Below are positions 1-7,956 of a DNA stretch of 64,000 bases, piece after piece. How positions within the stretch are numbered: position 1 is the stretch's first letter; the number at the start of each line of letters is the position of its first letter. The notes below the pieces were generated by a model. It had not been told where the DNA came from. It made no database searches and saw only the letters and a list, made by a program, of their open reading frames with translations. The translations under genes and the position numbers were made by a program. Source of the stretch: Acidimicrobiales bacterium (GTDB lineage: Bacteria > Actinomycetota > Acidimicrobiia > Acidimicrobiales > DATDAH01); the NCBI GenBank assembly GCA_016794585.1, contig JAEUJM010000017.1:1-64000 (forward strand). Direction: 5' to 3'.

Positions 1-2
1 CC

Positions 3-92
3 ATCGCCCGCCGCTACCTCTCCGAGACCTCGATGGCCCTCCTCGACCACCCGCGCGACACTGACCACGACCAGCCCCAACTCAAGGGCTGA
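3..92 (+). CDS. C-terminal end of an unidentified gene
   Basis: An open frame enters from the left edge and stops with TGA at 90-92, giving the last 29 residues of a protein. The visible tail is hydrophilic and acidic, with an Ala-Leu-Leu-Asp-His stretch followed by an Asp/His/Gln-rich end. That is too little to assign a family. The codon pattern is GC-rich at third positions, like the neighbouring genes, so I take it as real coding sequence cut by the window edge. Confidence 0.4.
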   Translation: MARRYLSETSMALLDHPRDTDHDQPQLKG

Positions 93-540
93 ACACACCG
101 AGGATCACCCTCGAAACCCCACCACCTCACGGGACTCTGTCGACAGAAGCAGCACGATCGGCGGCAGGCCGCCTCAGCTAGTGCCGTTCCTGGGCACCGA
201 ACCCGAGCCATGGGATCCCCCTGTCAGCGGCGCCGTGTCCGGCATTTGTCCACCAGCACACGACACCTAACCCATGAGCGCGACCTGTCCTGGAACTGGA
301 GGGCTGGCAGTCGTCGTCGTCGTACGGTCTTGGGTGTGGCACGGGGTGCGGCAGAGGTGCGAGGCCCGACGTATTTCCGGGTCTACCAATCACTGAACCT
401 GTCTGTGGGATACGACGATTTCTGCGTCGTCTGCGAAACACAGGGTCTCCCGACACCGAGTCGGCGGATGTTCCAACACGTTCGGCGGCTGCTCCGCGCT
501 CGCAAGTCCGCATACATGACCAGGGACTGCCGCGCGTTGA
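93..540. other. gene-poor stretch left of the IS element
   Basis: About 450 bp with no convincing gene. Open frames exist on both strands, but their translations are Arg- and Ser-rich low-complexity strings without domain features. Base composition is more even than in the rest of the window. It lies between a gene tail and an IS3 element whose far side is a truncated gene, so it may be decayed or rearranged DNA. No tRNA, clear terminator or repeat was seen. Confidence 0.4.
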
Positions 541-554
541 GGTGACACGGGTTG

Positions 555-1439
555 TCAGGCGGCGGTTGCCGTCTGTGGGGTCATGATCATCTCGAACTCG
601 ATGGGGGTCAAACGTCCGAGCCGGGCCTGGCGGCGACGGTGGTGGTAGGTGCGTTCGATCCAGGTGACGATCTCGATCCGGAGGTCGTCGCGGGTGGCCC
701 AGCGGTGTCGACGGTCGAGGACGTTCTTCTGCAACAGGGCGAAGAACGATTCCATGGCGGCGTTGTCGCCGGCGGCACCGACCTTGCCCATCGATCCGAC
801 CATGCCGTAGCGGGCCAGCACCCGATGCACCTTGCGGGACCGGAACTGGCTGCCCCGGTCCGAGTGCAGGATGCAGCCGGCGACGTCGCCGCCACGACGG
901 GCGACGGCCATCTCGATCGCGGCGACGACCAGGCGGGCCTTCATGCGGGAGTCGATGGCCCACCCGACGATCCGGTTCGAGAACACGTCTTTGATCGCGC
1001 AGCAATAGAGCTTGCCCTCGGCGGTGCGGTGTTCGGTGATGTCAGCCAGCCACAGCCGGTTCGGGGCCTCCGCGGTGAACACCCGGCGGACCAGATCGTC
1101 GTGCGACGGCGCACCGGGCTTGGTCGCCTTGCGGTTCTTGGGTTTGCCGAACGCCGACCACCACTGGTGGTCCCGGCAGATCCGCCACACCACCCGATCG
1201 GATACCTCAGGATGGTCGCCCTGGCGGACCTCGTCGGCGAGGAACCGGTAGCCGAACTCGGGGTCATCGCAATGCGCGTCGAAGATCGCGTTCGCGAGGT
1301 ACGCCTCGTCGAGCTGGCCGGCGGTCACCGGCTCGTTGAGCCACCGGTAGTAGGGCTGACGAGCAAGGCCGAGTACCCGACACGACACCGTGACGGGGAT
1401 CCCGTCGACGGCGAGCTCACGCACGAGCGGGTACATCAT
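555..1439 (-). CDS. IS3-family transposase OrfB (DDE catalytic subunit)
   Basis: Integrase-core transposase, 294 residues if translation starts at the ATG that overlaps the orfA stop; it is more likely produced as an OrfAB fusion. The DDE triad is visible: Asp in the LADITEH segment, Asp in LHSDRGSQF, and Glu in NAAMESFFALLQK, followed by the Arg-rich tail TWIERTYHHRRRQ typical of rve-domain transposases. It has the expected length and no internal stop. It catalyses strand transfer of the element. Confidence 0.9.
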   Translation of the reverse strand: MMYPLVRELAVDGIPVTVSCRVLGLARQPYYRWLNEPVTAGQLDEAYLANAIFDAHCDDPEFGYRFLADEVRQGDHPEVSDRVVWRICRDHQWWSAFGKPKNRKATKPGAPSHDDLVRRVFTAEAPNRLWLADITEHRTAEGKLYCCAIKDVFSNRIVGWAIDSRMKARLVVAAIEMAVARRGGDVAGCILHSDRGSQFRSRKVHRVLARYGMVGSMGKVGAAGDNAAMESFFALLQKNVLDRRHRWATRDDLRIEIVTWIERTYHHRRRQARLGRLTPIEFEMIMTPQTATAA

Positions 1440-1723
1440 CCTTTTGGGAGGCTGGCCTGCCCCAGATACGCGGCCGCCCGTCGCAGCACCTCGTTCTCCT
1501 GCTCGAGGAGCCGGATCCGCTTCTTCGCCTCGCGCAGCTCGGCCATCTCGCCACGCGCCGAGGGATCCTGGCTGTCGTCGCGGTCCTGGGCCAGCCAGTT
1601 CCCCAGACACGACTCCGTGATCCCGAAATCGGCGGCGATGTCTTTGATCCGCACGCCGTCCTCGCGGTTCTGGGCGACCCGGACGACCTCCTCGCGGAAC
1701 TCCTTCGGATACGGCTTGGGCAT
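1436..1723 (-). CDS. IS3-family transposase OrfA (HTH DNA-binding subunit)
   Basis: Small basic protein of 95 residues counted from the Met before Pro-Lys-Pro-Tyr. It has the IS3 OrfA form: an N-terminal helix-turn-helix (Phe-Arg-Glu-Glu-Val-Val ... Ile-Ala-Ala-Asp-Phe-Gly-Ile-Thr), a Trp-Leu pair, then a leucine-zipper-like coiled coil (Leu-Arg-Glu-Ala-Lys-Lys-Arg-Ile-Arg-Leu-Leu-Glu-Gln-Glu-Asn). OrfA binds the terminal repeats. Its stop codon overlaps the start of orfB. A Met nine codons upstream is possible, but the family consensus starts at MPK. Confidence 0.85.
   Translation of the reverse strand: MPKPYPKEFREEVVRVAQNREDGVRIKDIAADFGITESCLGNWLAQDRDDSQDPSARGEMAELREAKKRIRLLEQENEVLRRAAAYLGQASLPKG
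1441..1445 (-). other. programmed -1 frameshift site between orfA and orfB
   Basis: On the minus strand the end of orfA reads CCA AAA GGA TGA. The A-AAA-G slippery run lies just before the orfA stop, and orfB continues in the -1 frame as AGG ATG ATG TAC. This is the standard IS3 arrangement that yields a fused OrfAB transposase. The motif is seen; frameshifting itself is inferred from the family. Confidence 0.75.
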
Positions 1724-1775
1724 GGTGCACATCCTCTCCCGTGGCACCACTCAGCACCACAGATCAGATGTCACC

Positions 1776-2440
1776 CCGCCGCGCGGCAGTCCCCCTGGTG
1801 GGACCGGGCCCGCCAGCAGCAGGTCATCACCAACTCACCGGCCACTTGGCACCAGGCCATGGCCGACCTCGACCCCTCGGTGGAGACCCTCTACGCCGCC
1901 TTCGAACGCAACTGGCCGGGCGCCTTCACCGCCTCCATCAACGAGCCGTGCGACGCCGGCGCCGCCTACTCCACCTTCGGTGTCATCCGCGACGGCGGCC
2001 AGATCGACCGCCCGCCCCGCGCCGACGAGCTGCCCGACGCCACCGAGCGCTTCGTGCGACCCGTCAAGGAGTACGAGTGGTCGTCACGGGTGGACCACAC
2101 CAGCGTCACCCAGGCCCGCCAGGCGTTCTCCGGTGAGCTCGGCGCCCTCCCGAAGTTCTGCTGGGTGAACTTCACCCTCACCGACGCCGCCTTCCACGAG
2201 GGCGGGCCCTACTCGGAGATCGCCGAGGCCAGCGTCGTGGACTCCGACGCCCGCCTCGGCCAGGTGCTCGATGCGGTGGAGGCCGCCGGCGTGTTCGACC
2301 GCACCGCCTTCTTCCTGGTGGCCGACCACGGCATGCAGGAGTCGAACCCCGAGGTCCGCGGCGACTGGGGCGACGCCCTGAAGGCCACTGGTCTGGCGTA
2401 CCGCGACGAGGGCTACGGCTTCATCTACGTCAACCCCTGA
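1776..2440 (+). pseudogene. 5'-truncated type I phosphodiesterase / alkaline-phosphatase-superfamily protein
   Basis: The frame is open from the IS end to a TGA at 2438-2440 and reads as the C-terminal part of a nucleotide pyrophosphatase/phosphodiesterase-like protein. Evidence is the start WWDRARQQQVITNSPATWHQ, the metal-site segment FFLVADHGMQES (Asp-His pair) and the ending GYGFIYVNP. The N-terminal metal site and nucleophile Thr/Ser are missing because the IS lies where they should be. They are not on the other side of the IS either, so this is more than simple insertion. A later Met at 1859 could start a fragment, but it would not be a functional enzyme. Confidence 0.75.
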
Positions 2441-2476
2441 AGGGGACGGTGTGCCGATCGACCTCACGGGCCGAGG

Positions 2477-3795
2477 TCAGGGCGCAGGGAGCCGCCGGGC
2501 GACATAGACCTGCCCCTGCCTGCAGCAGGGATCCGACCAGTGGACGAGCGCCAGTAAGTCGCCGGCTCGGGCGTAGGCGGCGCCGTACCCCGTGTCTGGC
2601 GTGACCCGCGTGATCGATCCCGCGACCAGGTCGCGCTCGAAGAGGTCGAGGCTGTCGGCTTCGTCGCCGGCCACTAGCGGTGCCGTTGACGTGAAGGTGA
2701 GGAACCGTCCGTCGGCGGTGAGGTCCCCCACCTGGCTGCTGCCGAGCGAATCCTGACCGATGGCGTCGACGCTGATCCGCGCCGTGGAGTTGGCCCGAGT
2801 GTCGCGGAGGAAGACATCTCGTCCTGAGTGGTTGGCGTCGGCGTTGTCGTCACCGGCGACGAGATCCGTCGCCTCTGAGTCAAACGCGACCAGACGCCCG
2901 TTCGGTGAAACCGCCAGACGGCCTTCGGGCTTGTTCCGCTGACCCGACGGCGGGCCCGCTTCGGTGCGGCTGATCAGTCGGGTGGTACCGGTGAGGAGAT
3001 CACGAAGAAAGATGTCGGTGGTCCCGTTGTCGTCGTGGCGAACGAGGTTCGACGCGTCGGACGCGAACGCGACGAACCGACCGTTGGCCGAGATCGACGG
3101 CGCGTACGAACGTGCGTTGCCGAGTGCGCCGGCGCTCGAGCGGCTCACTGCGGTGGTGCGGCCGGTGCTCCGGTCGCGGACGAAGATGTCGCTGGCGATG
3201 TTCAGGTCGTCGCTCGCCAGATTCGCCCCAGTTGATGTGAAGGCGACATACCGTCCATCGTCCGAGATGCTTGGGCCAGAGGAGCTTCCGTCCGATTGGG
3301 TGCCGGCTTTGCTCACGCTCACGAGGTGGGTGGTTGCAGTGCGGAGGTCACGGACGAAGACGTCGGAGCCGCGACCGCGGTCGCCGGGAACGAGGTTCGA
3401 GGCCTCGGACGAAAACGCGACGAGACGTCCGTCGGCCGTGATCTGTGGTTCGTACGAGTTCCCGTTCGGGTAGTAACCGTTGCGGAGCGCCCGGCTGACC
3501 AGCCGGGTGACGCCTCGACGACGGTCCCGCACGAACACCTCTGGTCGGTGATCGGGTTGGTGGGCGACGAGGTTTCCCGCCTCCGAGGTGAACACGACGA
3601 ACCGGCCGTCCTCGCTGATGGAAGGCAGCCACGAAGATTCGTCGCCGGACGCCCCGCTGGAGCTGACGCTCTGCTGCTGCCCCAACTGCCAGGTGCCCTG
3701 ATCGTCAGTCAGGATTCGGCCCGCGGAGGCGGGGGGGGGGCCACGCCGGCGGCCACGCCGACCATCAGAAGACCGAGGAGAATCCGGCGCGCCAT
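2477..3795 (-). CDS. secreted TolB/WD40-like beta-propeller protein, frameshifted in the signal-peptide region
   Basis: The body consists of six or more repeats of the type PSISDDGRYVAFTSTGANL ... DIFVRDRSTGRTTAVS, the PD40/TolB-type beta-propeller repeat, with no catalytic domain. The natural start is the ATG at 3793-3795, which begins a signal peptide (MARRILLGLLMVGVAAGVA). That frame is joined to the propeller frame only across a run of ten G (3731-3740) and is one base out of register. One extra base would give a good signal-peptidase site (Ala-Ser-Ala before Gly-Arg-Ile-Leu). It is either a sequencing error, a phase-variable tract or a recent mutation. The exported role is unknown; propellers usually bind protein or glycan. 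Confidence 0.75.
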
Positions 3796-3802
3796 CGTGC
3801 AA

Positions 3803-3808
3803 AGGGTA
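3803..3808 (-). promoter_or_regulatory. -10-like TACCCT before the beta-propeller gene
   Basis: TACCCT on the minus strand, 7 nt before the ATG at 3795. This spacing would put the transcript start at or next to the start codon (leaderless mRNA). No Shine-Dalgarno is present. It also supports choosing the signal-peptide ATG as the real start. Confidence 0.5.
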
Positions 3809-3892
3809 CCGGTCGGCGCACGGGGGGTTGCGAGACGGAGACTGACAACTACTGCCACCACAGTCCGTGGTCGCGGGCGACCGACCGTCTTC

Positions 3893-3937
3893 GTTGGAGG
3901 AAATAGCCCCCGGAATCCGGGAGCTATTTCCTCCAAC
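3893..3937. terminator. long hairpin sharing arms with other intergenic palindromes
   Basis: Two 21-nt arms around an AAT loop with a single mismatch. The arms begin GTTGGAGGAAATAGC and the core is CCGG-AAT-CCGG. It lies between the end of the SDR gene and the propeller gene. The outer arm TGGAGG(A/G)AATA recurs at 17960 and a related form occurs at 38554. There is no T-tract, so termination is inferred from position and stem strength. Confidence 0.55.
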
Positions 3938-4002
3938 GGCCTCGTCGCCAGGGGGTTGCGGTCCGCGGGACTCACGCTCGGTGGCCGGAGGGGGTCCTGG
4001 CG

Positions 4003-4039
4003 CGATCGGGCCCCTGGCGCAGTGCCAGGGGCCCGATCG
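4003..4039 (-). terminator. hairpin terminator after the SDR gene
   Basis: Perfect 16-bp stem (CGATCGGGCCCCTGGC) with a 5-nt loop GCAGT, 17 bp beyond the stop of the minus-strand SDR gene. It is very GC-rich and lacks a T run, the common actinobacterial form. Confidence 0.7.
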
Positions 4040-4056
4040 TCCGGTCTTGGCGGTGG

Positions 4057-4956
4057 TCAGCTCTTGAAGTGGGCGAGGACCTGCTGGAGCTCGTCGCTGA
4101 GGCTCGAGGGGGTGATGTAGCCCTCCTCGCTGCGGATCTCGTCCCAGTGGTCGCGCACGTCCTCGAGAGTGAGCTCGGGGTTGTAGTAGCCGTGGGTGAG
4201 CCCGATGAACATGCGGGCGATCCGCCCGCCGGCGGCGGAGTAGATCTCGCCGCTGACGTCGCAGTCCTCGTGGGCGAGGAAGGCGACGAGGGGCGACACG
4301 AGCGCGGGGTCGAGCTTCTCGGCGAGGGGGCCGAGCAGCTCCTCGGTCATGCGGGTGCGGGCGATGGGGGCGATGGCGTTGGCCTTGATGTTGTTGCGGG
4401 CGCCCTCGACCGCGAGGACCCGGGTGAAGCCGACCAGGCCCATCTTGGCGGCGCCGTAGTTGGTCTGGCCGAAGTTGCCGAGGATGCCGGCGTTCGACGA
4501 GGTGTTGATGACCCGGCCGTAGTTCTGCTCTCGCATGAGCTTCCAGGCGGGGCGGGTGACGTAGAAGGCGCCCTTGAGGTGCACGTCGAGCACGGGCTCG
4601 AGCAGGTCGGGCGTCATGTTGTGGAACGCCTTGTCCCGCAGGATGCCGGCGTTGTTGATGACGATGTCGACCTTGCCGAAGGCGTCGACCGCGGTCTGGA
4701 CGATGGCCTCGCCACCCTCGGGGGTGGCCACCGAGTTGGTGTCGGCCACGGCCACGCCGCCGAGGTCGTTGATCTCCTTGGCGGTGGTGTGGGCGGGGCC
4801 CTCGGTGCCCTCGCCGGAGCCGTCGACGGTGCCGCCGAGGTCGTTGATGACGATCTGCGCGCCACGCGAGGCGAGGAGGAGGGCGTGCTCGCGACCCAGG
4901 CCGCCGCCGGCGCCCGTGATGATCGCGACCTTGTTGTCGAAGCCGATGTCAGCCAT
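4057..4956 (-). CDS. SDR-family 3-hydroxyacyl-CoA dehydrogenase (MFE-2-like)
   Basis: Short-chain dehydrogenase of 299 residues, most like the dehydrogenase domain of peroxisomal multifunctional enzyme type 2. Seen: cofactor motif TGAGGGLG (14-21) followed by the MFE-2-typical NDLGG, NNAGILRDKAF (from 101), and catalytic Ser-153/154, Tyr-167 and Lys-171 in NTSSNAGILGNFGQTNYGAAK. The family oxidises 3-hydroxyacyl-CoA with NAD+ in fatty-acid or sterol side-chain beta-oxidation. Next to an acyl-CoA synthetase on the same strand, which fits. A -10-like hexamer lies directly upstream. The exact chain-length or sterol substrate cannot be read from sequence. Confidence 0.85.
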   Translation of the reverse strand: MADIGFDNKVAIITGAGGGLGREHALLLASRGAQIVINDLGGTVDGSGEGTEGPAHTTAKEINDLGGVAVADTNSVATPEGGEAIVQTAVDAFGKVDIVINNAGILRDKAFHNMTPDLLEPVLDVHLKGAFYVTRPAWKLMREQNYGRVINTSSNAGILGNFGQTNYGAAKMGLVGFTRVLAVEGARNNIKANAIAPIARTRMTEELLGPLAEKLDPALVSPLVAFLAHEDCDVSGEIYSAAGGRIARMFIGLTHGYYNPELTLEDVRDHWDEIRSEEGYITPSSLSDELQQVLAHFKS

Positions 4957-4964
4957 GGCCGTCG

Positions 4965-4970
4965 AAGGTA
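4965..4970 (-). promoter_or_regulatory. -10-like TACCTT before the SDR gene
   Basis: TACCTT, 8 nt before the ATG at 4956, in the short gap after the acyl-CoA synthetase gene. It suggests the SDR gene has its own leaderless transcript. Confidence 0.45.
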
Positions 4971-4995
4971 GTCAGCGCACTCCCAGGCGCGTAAA

Positions 4996-6627
4996 TCAGC
5001 CGGTGATGCCGAGCGCCTCGGCGGCCTCGCCCTTCAGGCGCTTGTAGTCCACCTTGCCGTTGGGGGCGCGGCCGATGGTGTCGATGACCACCACCCGCTT
5101 GGGGGCCTTGTAGTGGGCCAGGTGGGCCTTCACGTGGGCGATCACGTCGGCCTCGTCCACGGTCGCGTCCGGGAGGGGCTCGACCATGGCGGTGATGGCC
5201 TCGCCGAACTTCTCGTCGGGCACCCCGACGGCAACGGCGTCGGCGATGGCGGGGTGCTCCTTCAGCACCTCCTCCACCTCCTCGGGGAAGACCTTCTCGC
5301 CGCCGGTGTTGATGCACACCGACCCCCGGCCCAGCAGCACGAGGCCGCCGTCGGCGTCGACCTGGGCGTAGTCGCCGGGCATCGAGTACCGCTCGCCGTC
5401 GATCTCCACGAACGTGGCGGCGGACTTGGCCTCGTCCTTGTAGTACCCGATCGGGGTGACGCCCTTGACCGCCACGCGGCCGATCTCGCCCGACCCGGGG
5501 GCCACGTCGTTGCCGGCGTCGTCGATCACCCGGGCGTTGGCGCCCAACATGAACTTCGCCGTACCCGACGTCCCCCCGGCGCTCGATACCGACTGGCCCA
5601 TGCCGAGCGCCTCGGACGACGAGAACGCGTCCATGAGGAACATCCCCTCGTTGTGGGTGAGCAGGCCCTGCTTGACGGGCTCGCTCCACATCACCCCGGA
5701 CGAGATCATCAGGAACAGGCTGGAGATGTCCCAACGGTCGGGCTCGGCGTCGAGGGCCCGCAGCATCGGCTTGGCGAAGGCGTCGCCGACGATGACGATC
5801 ATCTGGACGCCCTCGGCCTCGATGGTGTCGAAGAGCTCGGGGATGTCGAGGTGGCGGGACTCGAGGGTGACGACCAGGCCGCCCACGCTGAGGTTCTGCA
5901 GCATCATGAACCAGCCCGTGCCGTGCATGAGGGGGCAGGCGGGCATGGCCACGGGGCGACCGGGCTCGGCGGCCAGGGCGCGGACCGCGTCGAGGTCCTG
6001 CTCCTCGCCGTAGGTGGGGACGGTGGCGCTGGTGATGGCGACGAACAGGTCCCGCTGGCGCCACATCACGCCCTTGGGCATCCCCGTGGTGCCGCCGGTG
6101 TAGAGCATGAGGATCTGGTCGCCGGATCGACCCCATGGCGCCTGCACCCGCTCGGTGGCGGTGGCCGCGGCGGTCTCGTACGGGACGGCCCAGTCGGGGC
6201 AGGGTCCGCTGCCGTCGTCCACCCAGAGCCAGACGCGGACGCCCGGCACAGCGTCGCGGATGCCCTCGATGCGCTCGGCGAAGGTGCCGTGGAACACCAC
6301 GGCAATGGCGTCGGCGTTGTCCCAGAGGTAGGTCAGCTCGGCGTCGGCGTAGCGGTAATTGGTGTTGACGGGCACGAGCCCGGCCTTGAAGCAGGCGAAC
6401 ACCGTCTCGAGGTACTCCGGGCAGTTGTGGACGTAGAGCGCGACCTTGTCCTGGACCGCGGTCGGCGTCTCGTCCGTGCCCGAGTCGAGGATGGTGCGGG
6501 CGATGCCGTCGGCCCGACGGTCCATCTCGCCCCAGGTGATGACGCGCTCGCCCTGGCGCTGCGCCGGTGCGTCCGGGATGGTGTCGGCCACCGCCTCCCA
6601 CACGTCCGCGAAATTCCATCCCCCCAT
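4996..6627 (-). CDS. acyl-CoA synthetase (FadD-type, ANL superfamily)
   Basis: 543 residues, normal length for an adenylate-forming acyl-CoA ligase. Seen: the AMP-binding P-loop YTGGTTGMPKG (176-186), the hinge region STGGE-like INTGGEKVFPEEVEEVL, and the C-terminal catalytic lysine motif NGKVDYKRLKG near the end. It activates a carboxylic acid to its CoA thioester via an acyl-adenylate, feeding beta-oxidation. An AGGGGGG run precedes the ATG at 6627. It is divergent from an acyl-CoA dehydrogenase across 146 bp that also holds a dispersed repeat. Substrate could be a fatty or a cyclic acid; not resolvable here. Confidence 0.88.
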   Translation of the reverse strand: MGGWNFADVWEAVADTIPDAPAQRQGERVITWGEMDRRADGIARTILDSGTDETPTAVQDKVALYVHNCPEYLETVFACFKAGLVPVNTNYRYADAELTYLWDNADAIAVVFHGTFAERIEGIRDAVPGVRVWLWVDDGSGPCPDWAVPYETAAATATERVQAPWGRSGDQILMLYTGGTTGMPKGVMWRQRDLFVAITSATVPTYGEEQDLDAVRALAAEPGRPVAMPACPLMHGTGWFMMLQNLSVGGLVVTLESRHLDIPELFDTIEAEGVQMIVIVGDAFAKPMLRALDAEPDRWDISSLFLMISSGVMWSEPVKQGLLTHNEGMFLMDAFSSSEALGMGQSVSSAGGTSGTAKFMLGANARVIDDAGNDVAPGSGEIGRVAVKGVTPIGYYKDEAKSAATFVEIDGERYSMPGDYAQVDADGGLVLLGRGSVCINTGGEKVFPEEVEEVLKEHPAIADAVAVGVPDEKFGEAITAMVEPLPDATVDEADVIAHVKAHLAHYKAPKRVVVIDTIGRAPNGKVDYKRLKGEAAEALGITG

Positions 6628-6694
6628 GGGGACCCCCCTGTCGATCGTCCGGTCACCCGCAGGCGGCGGGCGATCGGGTGAGTGTAGGAACGTT

Positions 6695-6760
6695 TACGCT
6701 GCGCAGCGGAGCGGAGCTGCCGCAGGGACGAACCGGATCCCGAAGGGGCGCCGACGAAGG
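6695..6760 (+). repeat. dispersed 66-bp element in the 5' leader of the acyl-CoA dehydrogenase gene
   Basis: This copy matches the reverse complement of 34259-34324 without gaps, with 10 mismatches in 66 counted by hand. It starts TACGCTGCGCAGCGGAGCGG and ends CCGACGAAGG, running into AGG to make a GAAGGAGG Shine-Dalgarno 10 nt before the ATG. Inside, CCC-GAA-GGG replaces the GGC-GAA-GCC of the other copy, so the stem is kept by paired changes. It may be a mobile leader or a structured RNA element. The initial TACGCT also resembles a -10 hexamer. Confidence 0.75.
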
Positions 6761-6773
6761 AGGCGCAAGGCAG

Positions 6774-7949
6774 ATGGATTTCGACGTGGCGCCCGACGAC
6801 GACCCTCGGCGGCTCGCGGTGCGGTCCTGGCTGGCCGAGCACCCGGACCCGTCGGGCGCCCAGTTGGCCGAGGCGGGCTACGTGGCCCCCCATTGGCCCG
6901 AGCCCTTTGGCCTCGACGCCGACCCCATCCACCAGCTGATCATCGACGAGGAGCTCCGGGCGGCGAAGGTGCGGCGGCCGGAGAACCCCATCGGCATCGG
7001 CTGGGCCGGTCCGACCATCCTCCACGGCGGCACGGACGAGCAGCAGCGCCGCTACCTCCCCCACCTGCTGTCGGGCGAGGACCTCTGGTGCCAGCTCTTC
7101 AGCGAGCCGGGCGCAGGGTCGGACCTCGCCGGCCTCGGCACCCGGGCGGTCCGTGACGGCGACGAGTACGTGGTCAACGGCCAGAAGATCTGGACGTCGC
7201 TCGGCCACGTGGCCCGGTACGGCATCCTCATCGCCCGCACCAACCCGGACGCCCCGAAGCAGAAGGGCGTGTCCTACCTGATCTGCCCCATGGACACCCC
7301 GGGCATCGAGGTGCGTCCCATCGTCGAGATGACGGGCCTGCACCTGTTCAACGAGGTGTTCTTCACCGACGTGCGCATCCCCGTCGAGAATCTCGTGGGC
7401 GACGAGAACGAGGGCTGGTCCCTGGCGAAGGTCACGCTCGGCAACGAACGCGTGAGTCTCTCGAGCCCGGGTGCGCTGTGGGGCCGCGGTCCGACCGCCG
7501 ACGACCTGCTCGACCTCGTCCGCGATCGCGGCGGCTGCGCCGACCCGATCGTGCGTCAGCGCCTCGCCCGCCTGCACACCGAGTCCGAGCTGCTGCGCCT
7601 CATCCGCCTACGCACGGTCAGCGCCCGCATCAAGGGCGAGCAACCCGGCCCTGAGTCGTCGATCCGAAAGGTGCTCGCCGACGAGCACGGCCAGCACATC
7701 ATGGGCCTGGCCAAGGACCTCGCGGGCACCGCGGGCCTGCTCAGCGACGCCGGGCCCATGGGTGCGCCGGTCGACCTCTGGGAGTACGGATTCTTGTTCG
7801 CTCCGGCGCTGACCGTCGGCGGGGGCACGGGAGAGGTGCAGCGCAACATCCTCGGCGAGCGGGTGCTGGGCCTGCCCCACGACATCGACGTCGAGGCCAA
7901 CCAGACCTGGGCCGAGACGCGCTCCCTCGTCGGCCGCGGCGCCGGCTGA
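6774..7949 (+). CDS. acyl-CoA dehydrogenase
   Basis: 391-residue FAD-dependent acyl-CoA dehydrogenase. Seen: LWCQLFSEPGAGSDLAGL (the FAD/substrate-binding signature), VNGQKIWTSLGHVARYGIL, LFNEVFFTDVRIPVENLVG, and C-terminal VGGGTGEVQRNILGERVLGLP. The family introduces the trans-2,3 double bond into acyl-CoA and passes electrons to ETF. The start is fixed by GAAGGAGG 10 nt upstream, contributed by the dispersed 66-bp element. Seven bases separate its stop from the next gene, so the two are probably cotranscribed. The chain-length class is not determinable. Confidence 0.88.
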   Translation: MDFDVAPDDDPRRLAVRSWLAEHPDPSGAQLAEAGYVAPHWPEPFGLDADPIHQLIIDEELRAAKVRRPENPIGIGWAGPTILHGGTDEQQRRYLPHLLSGEDLWCQLFSEPGAGSDLAGLGTRAVRDGDEYVVNGQKIWTSLGHVARYGILIARTNPDAPKQKGVSYLICPMDTPGIEVRPIVEMTGLHLFNEVFFTDVRIPVENLVGDENEGWSLAKVTLGNERVSLSSPGALWGRGPTADDLLDLVRDRGGCADPIVRQRLARLHTESELLRLIRLRTVSARIKGEQPGPESSIRKVLADEHGQHIMGLAKDLAGTAGLLSDAGPMGAPVDLWEYGFLFAPALTVGGGTGEVQRNILGERVLGLPHDIDVEANQTWAETRSLVGRGAG

Positions 7950-7956
7950 GCCCGCG

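Larger units (their letters stand above)
541..1775 (-). mobile_element. IS3-family insertion sequence
   Basis: A compact element of about 1.23 kb carrying overlapping orfA and orfB on the minus strand, the usual IS3 layout and length. The outer ends share a short inverted GGTGACA (541-547 and, reversed, 1769-1775); beyond that the terminal repeats match poorly. I cannot find a matching target duplication: the flanks read GTTGA on the left and CCGCC on the right. Both reading frames are undamaged, so it may still be active. The boundaries are approximate. Confidence 0.8.

Noticed and set aside
210-545. 111-codon plus-strand frame left of the IS
   Set aside because: Composition is unlike the neighbours, no homology-like motif and no start signal; treated as non-coding.
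178-1005. 275-codon minus-strand frame overlapping the IS and the gene-poor stretch
   Set aside because: Out of frame with transposase OrfB; Arg/Pro-rich translation and no recognisable domain.
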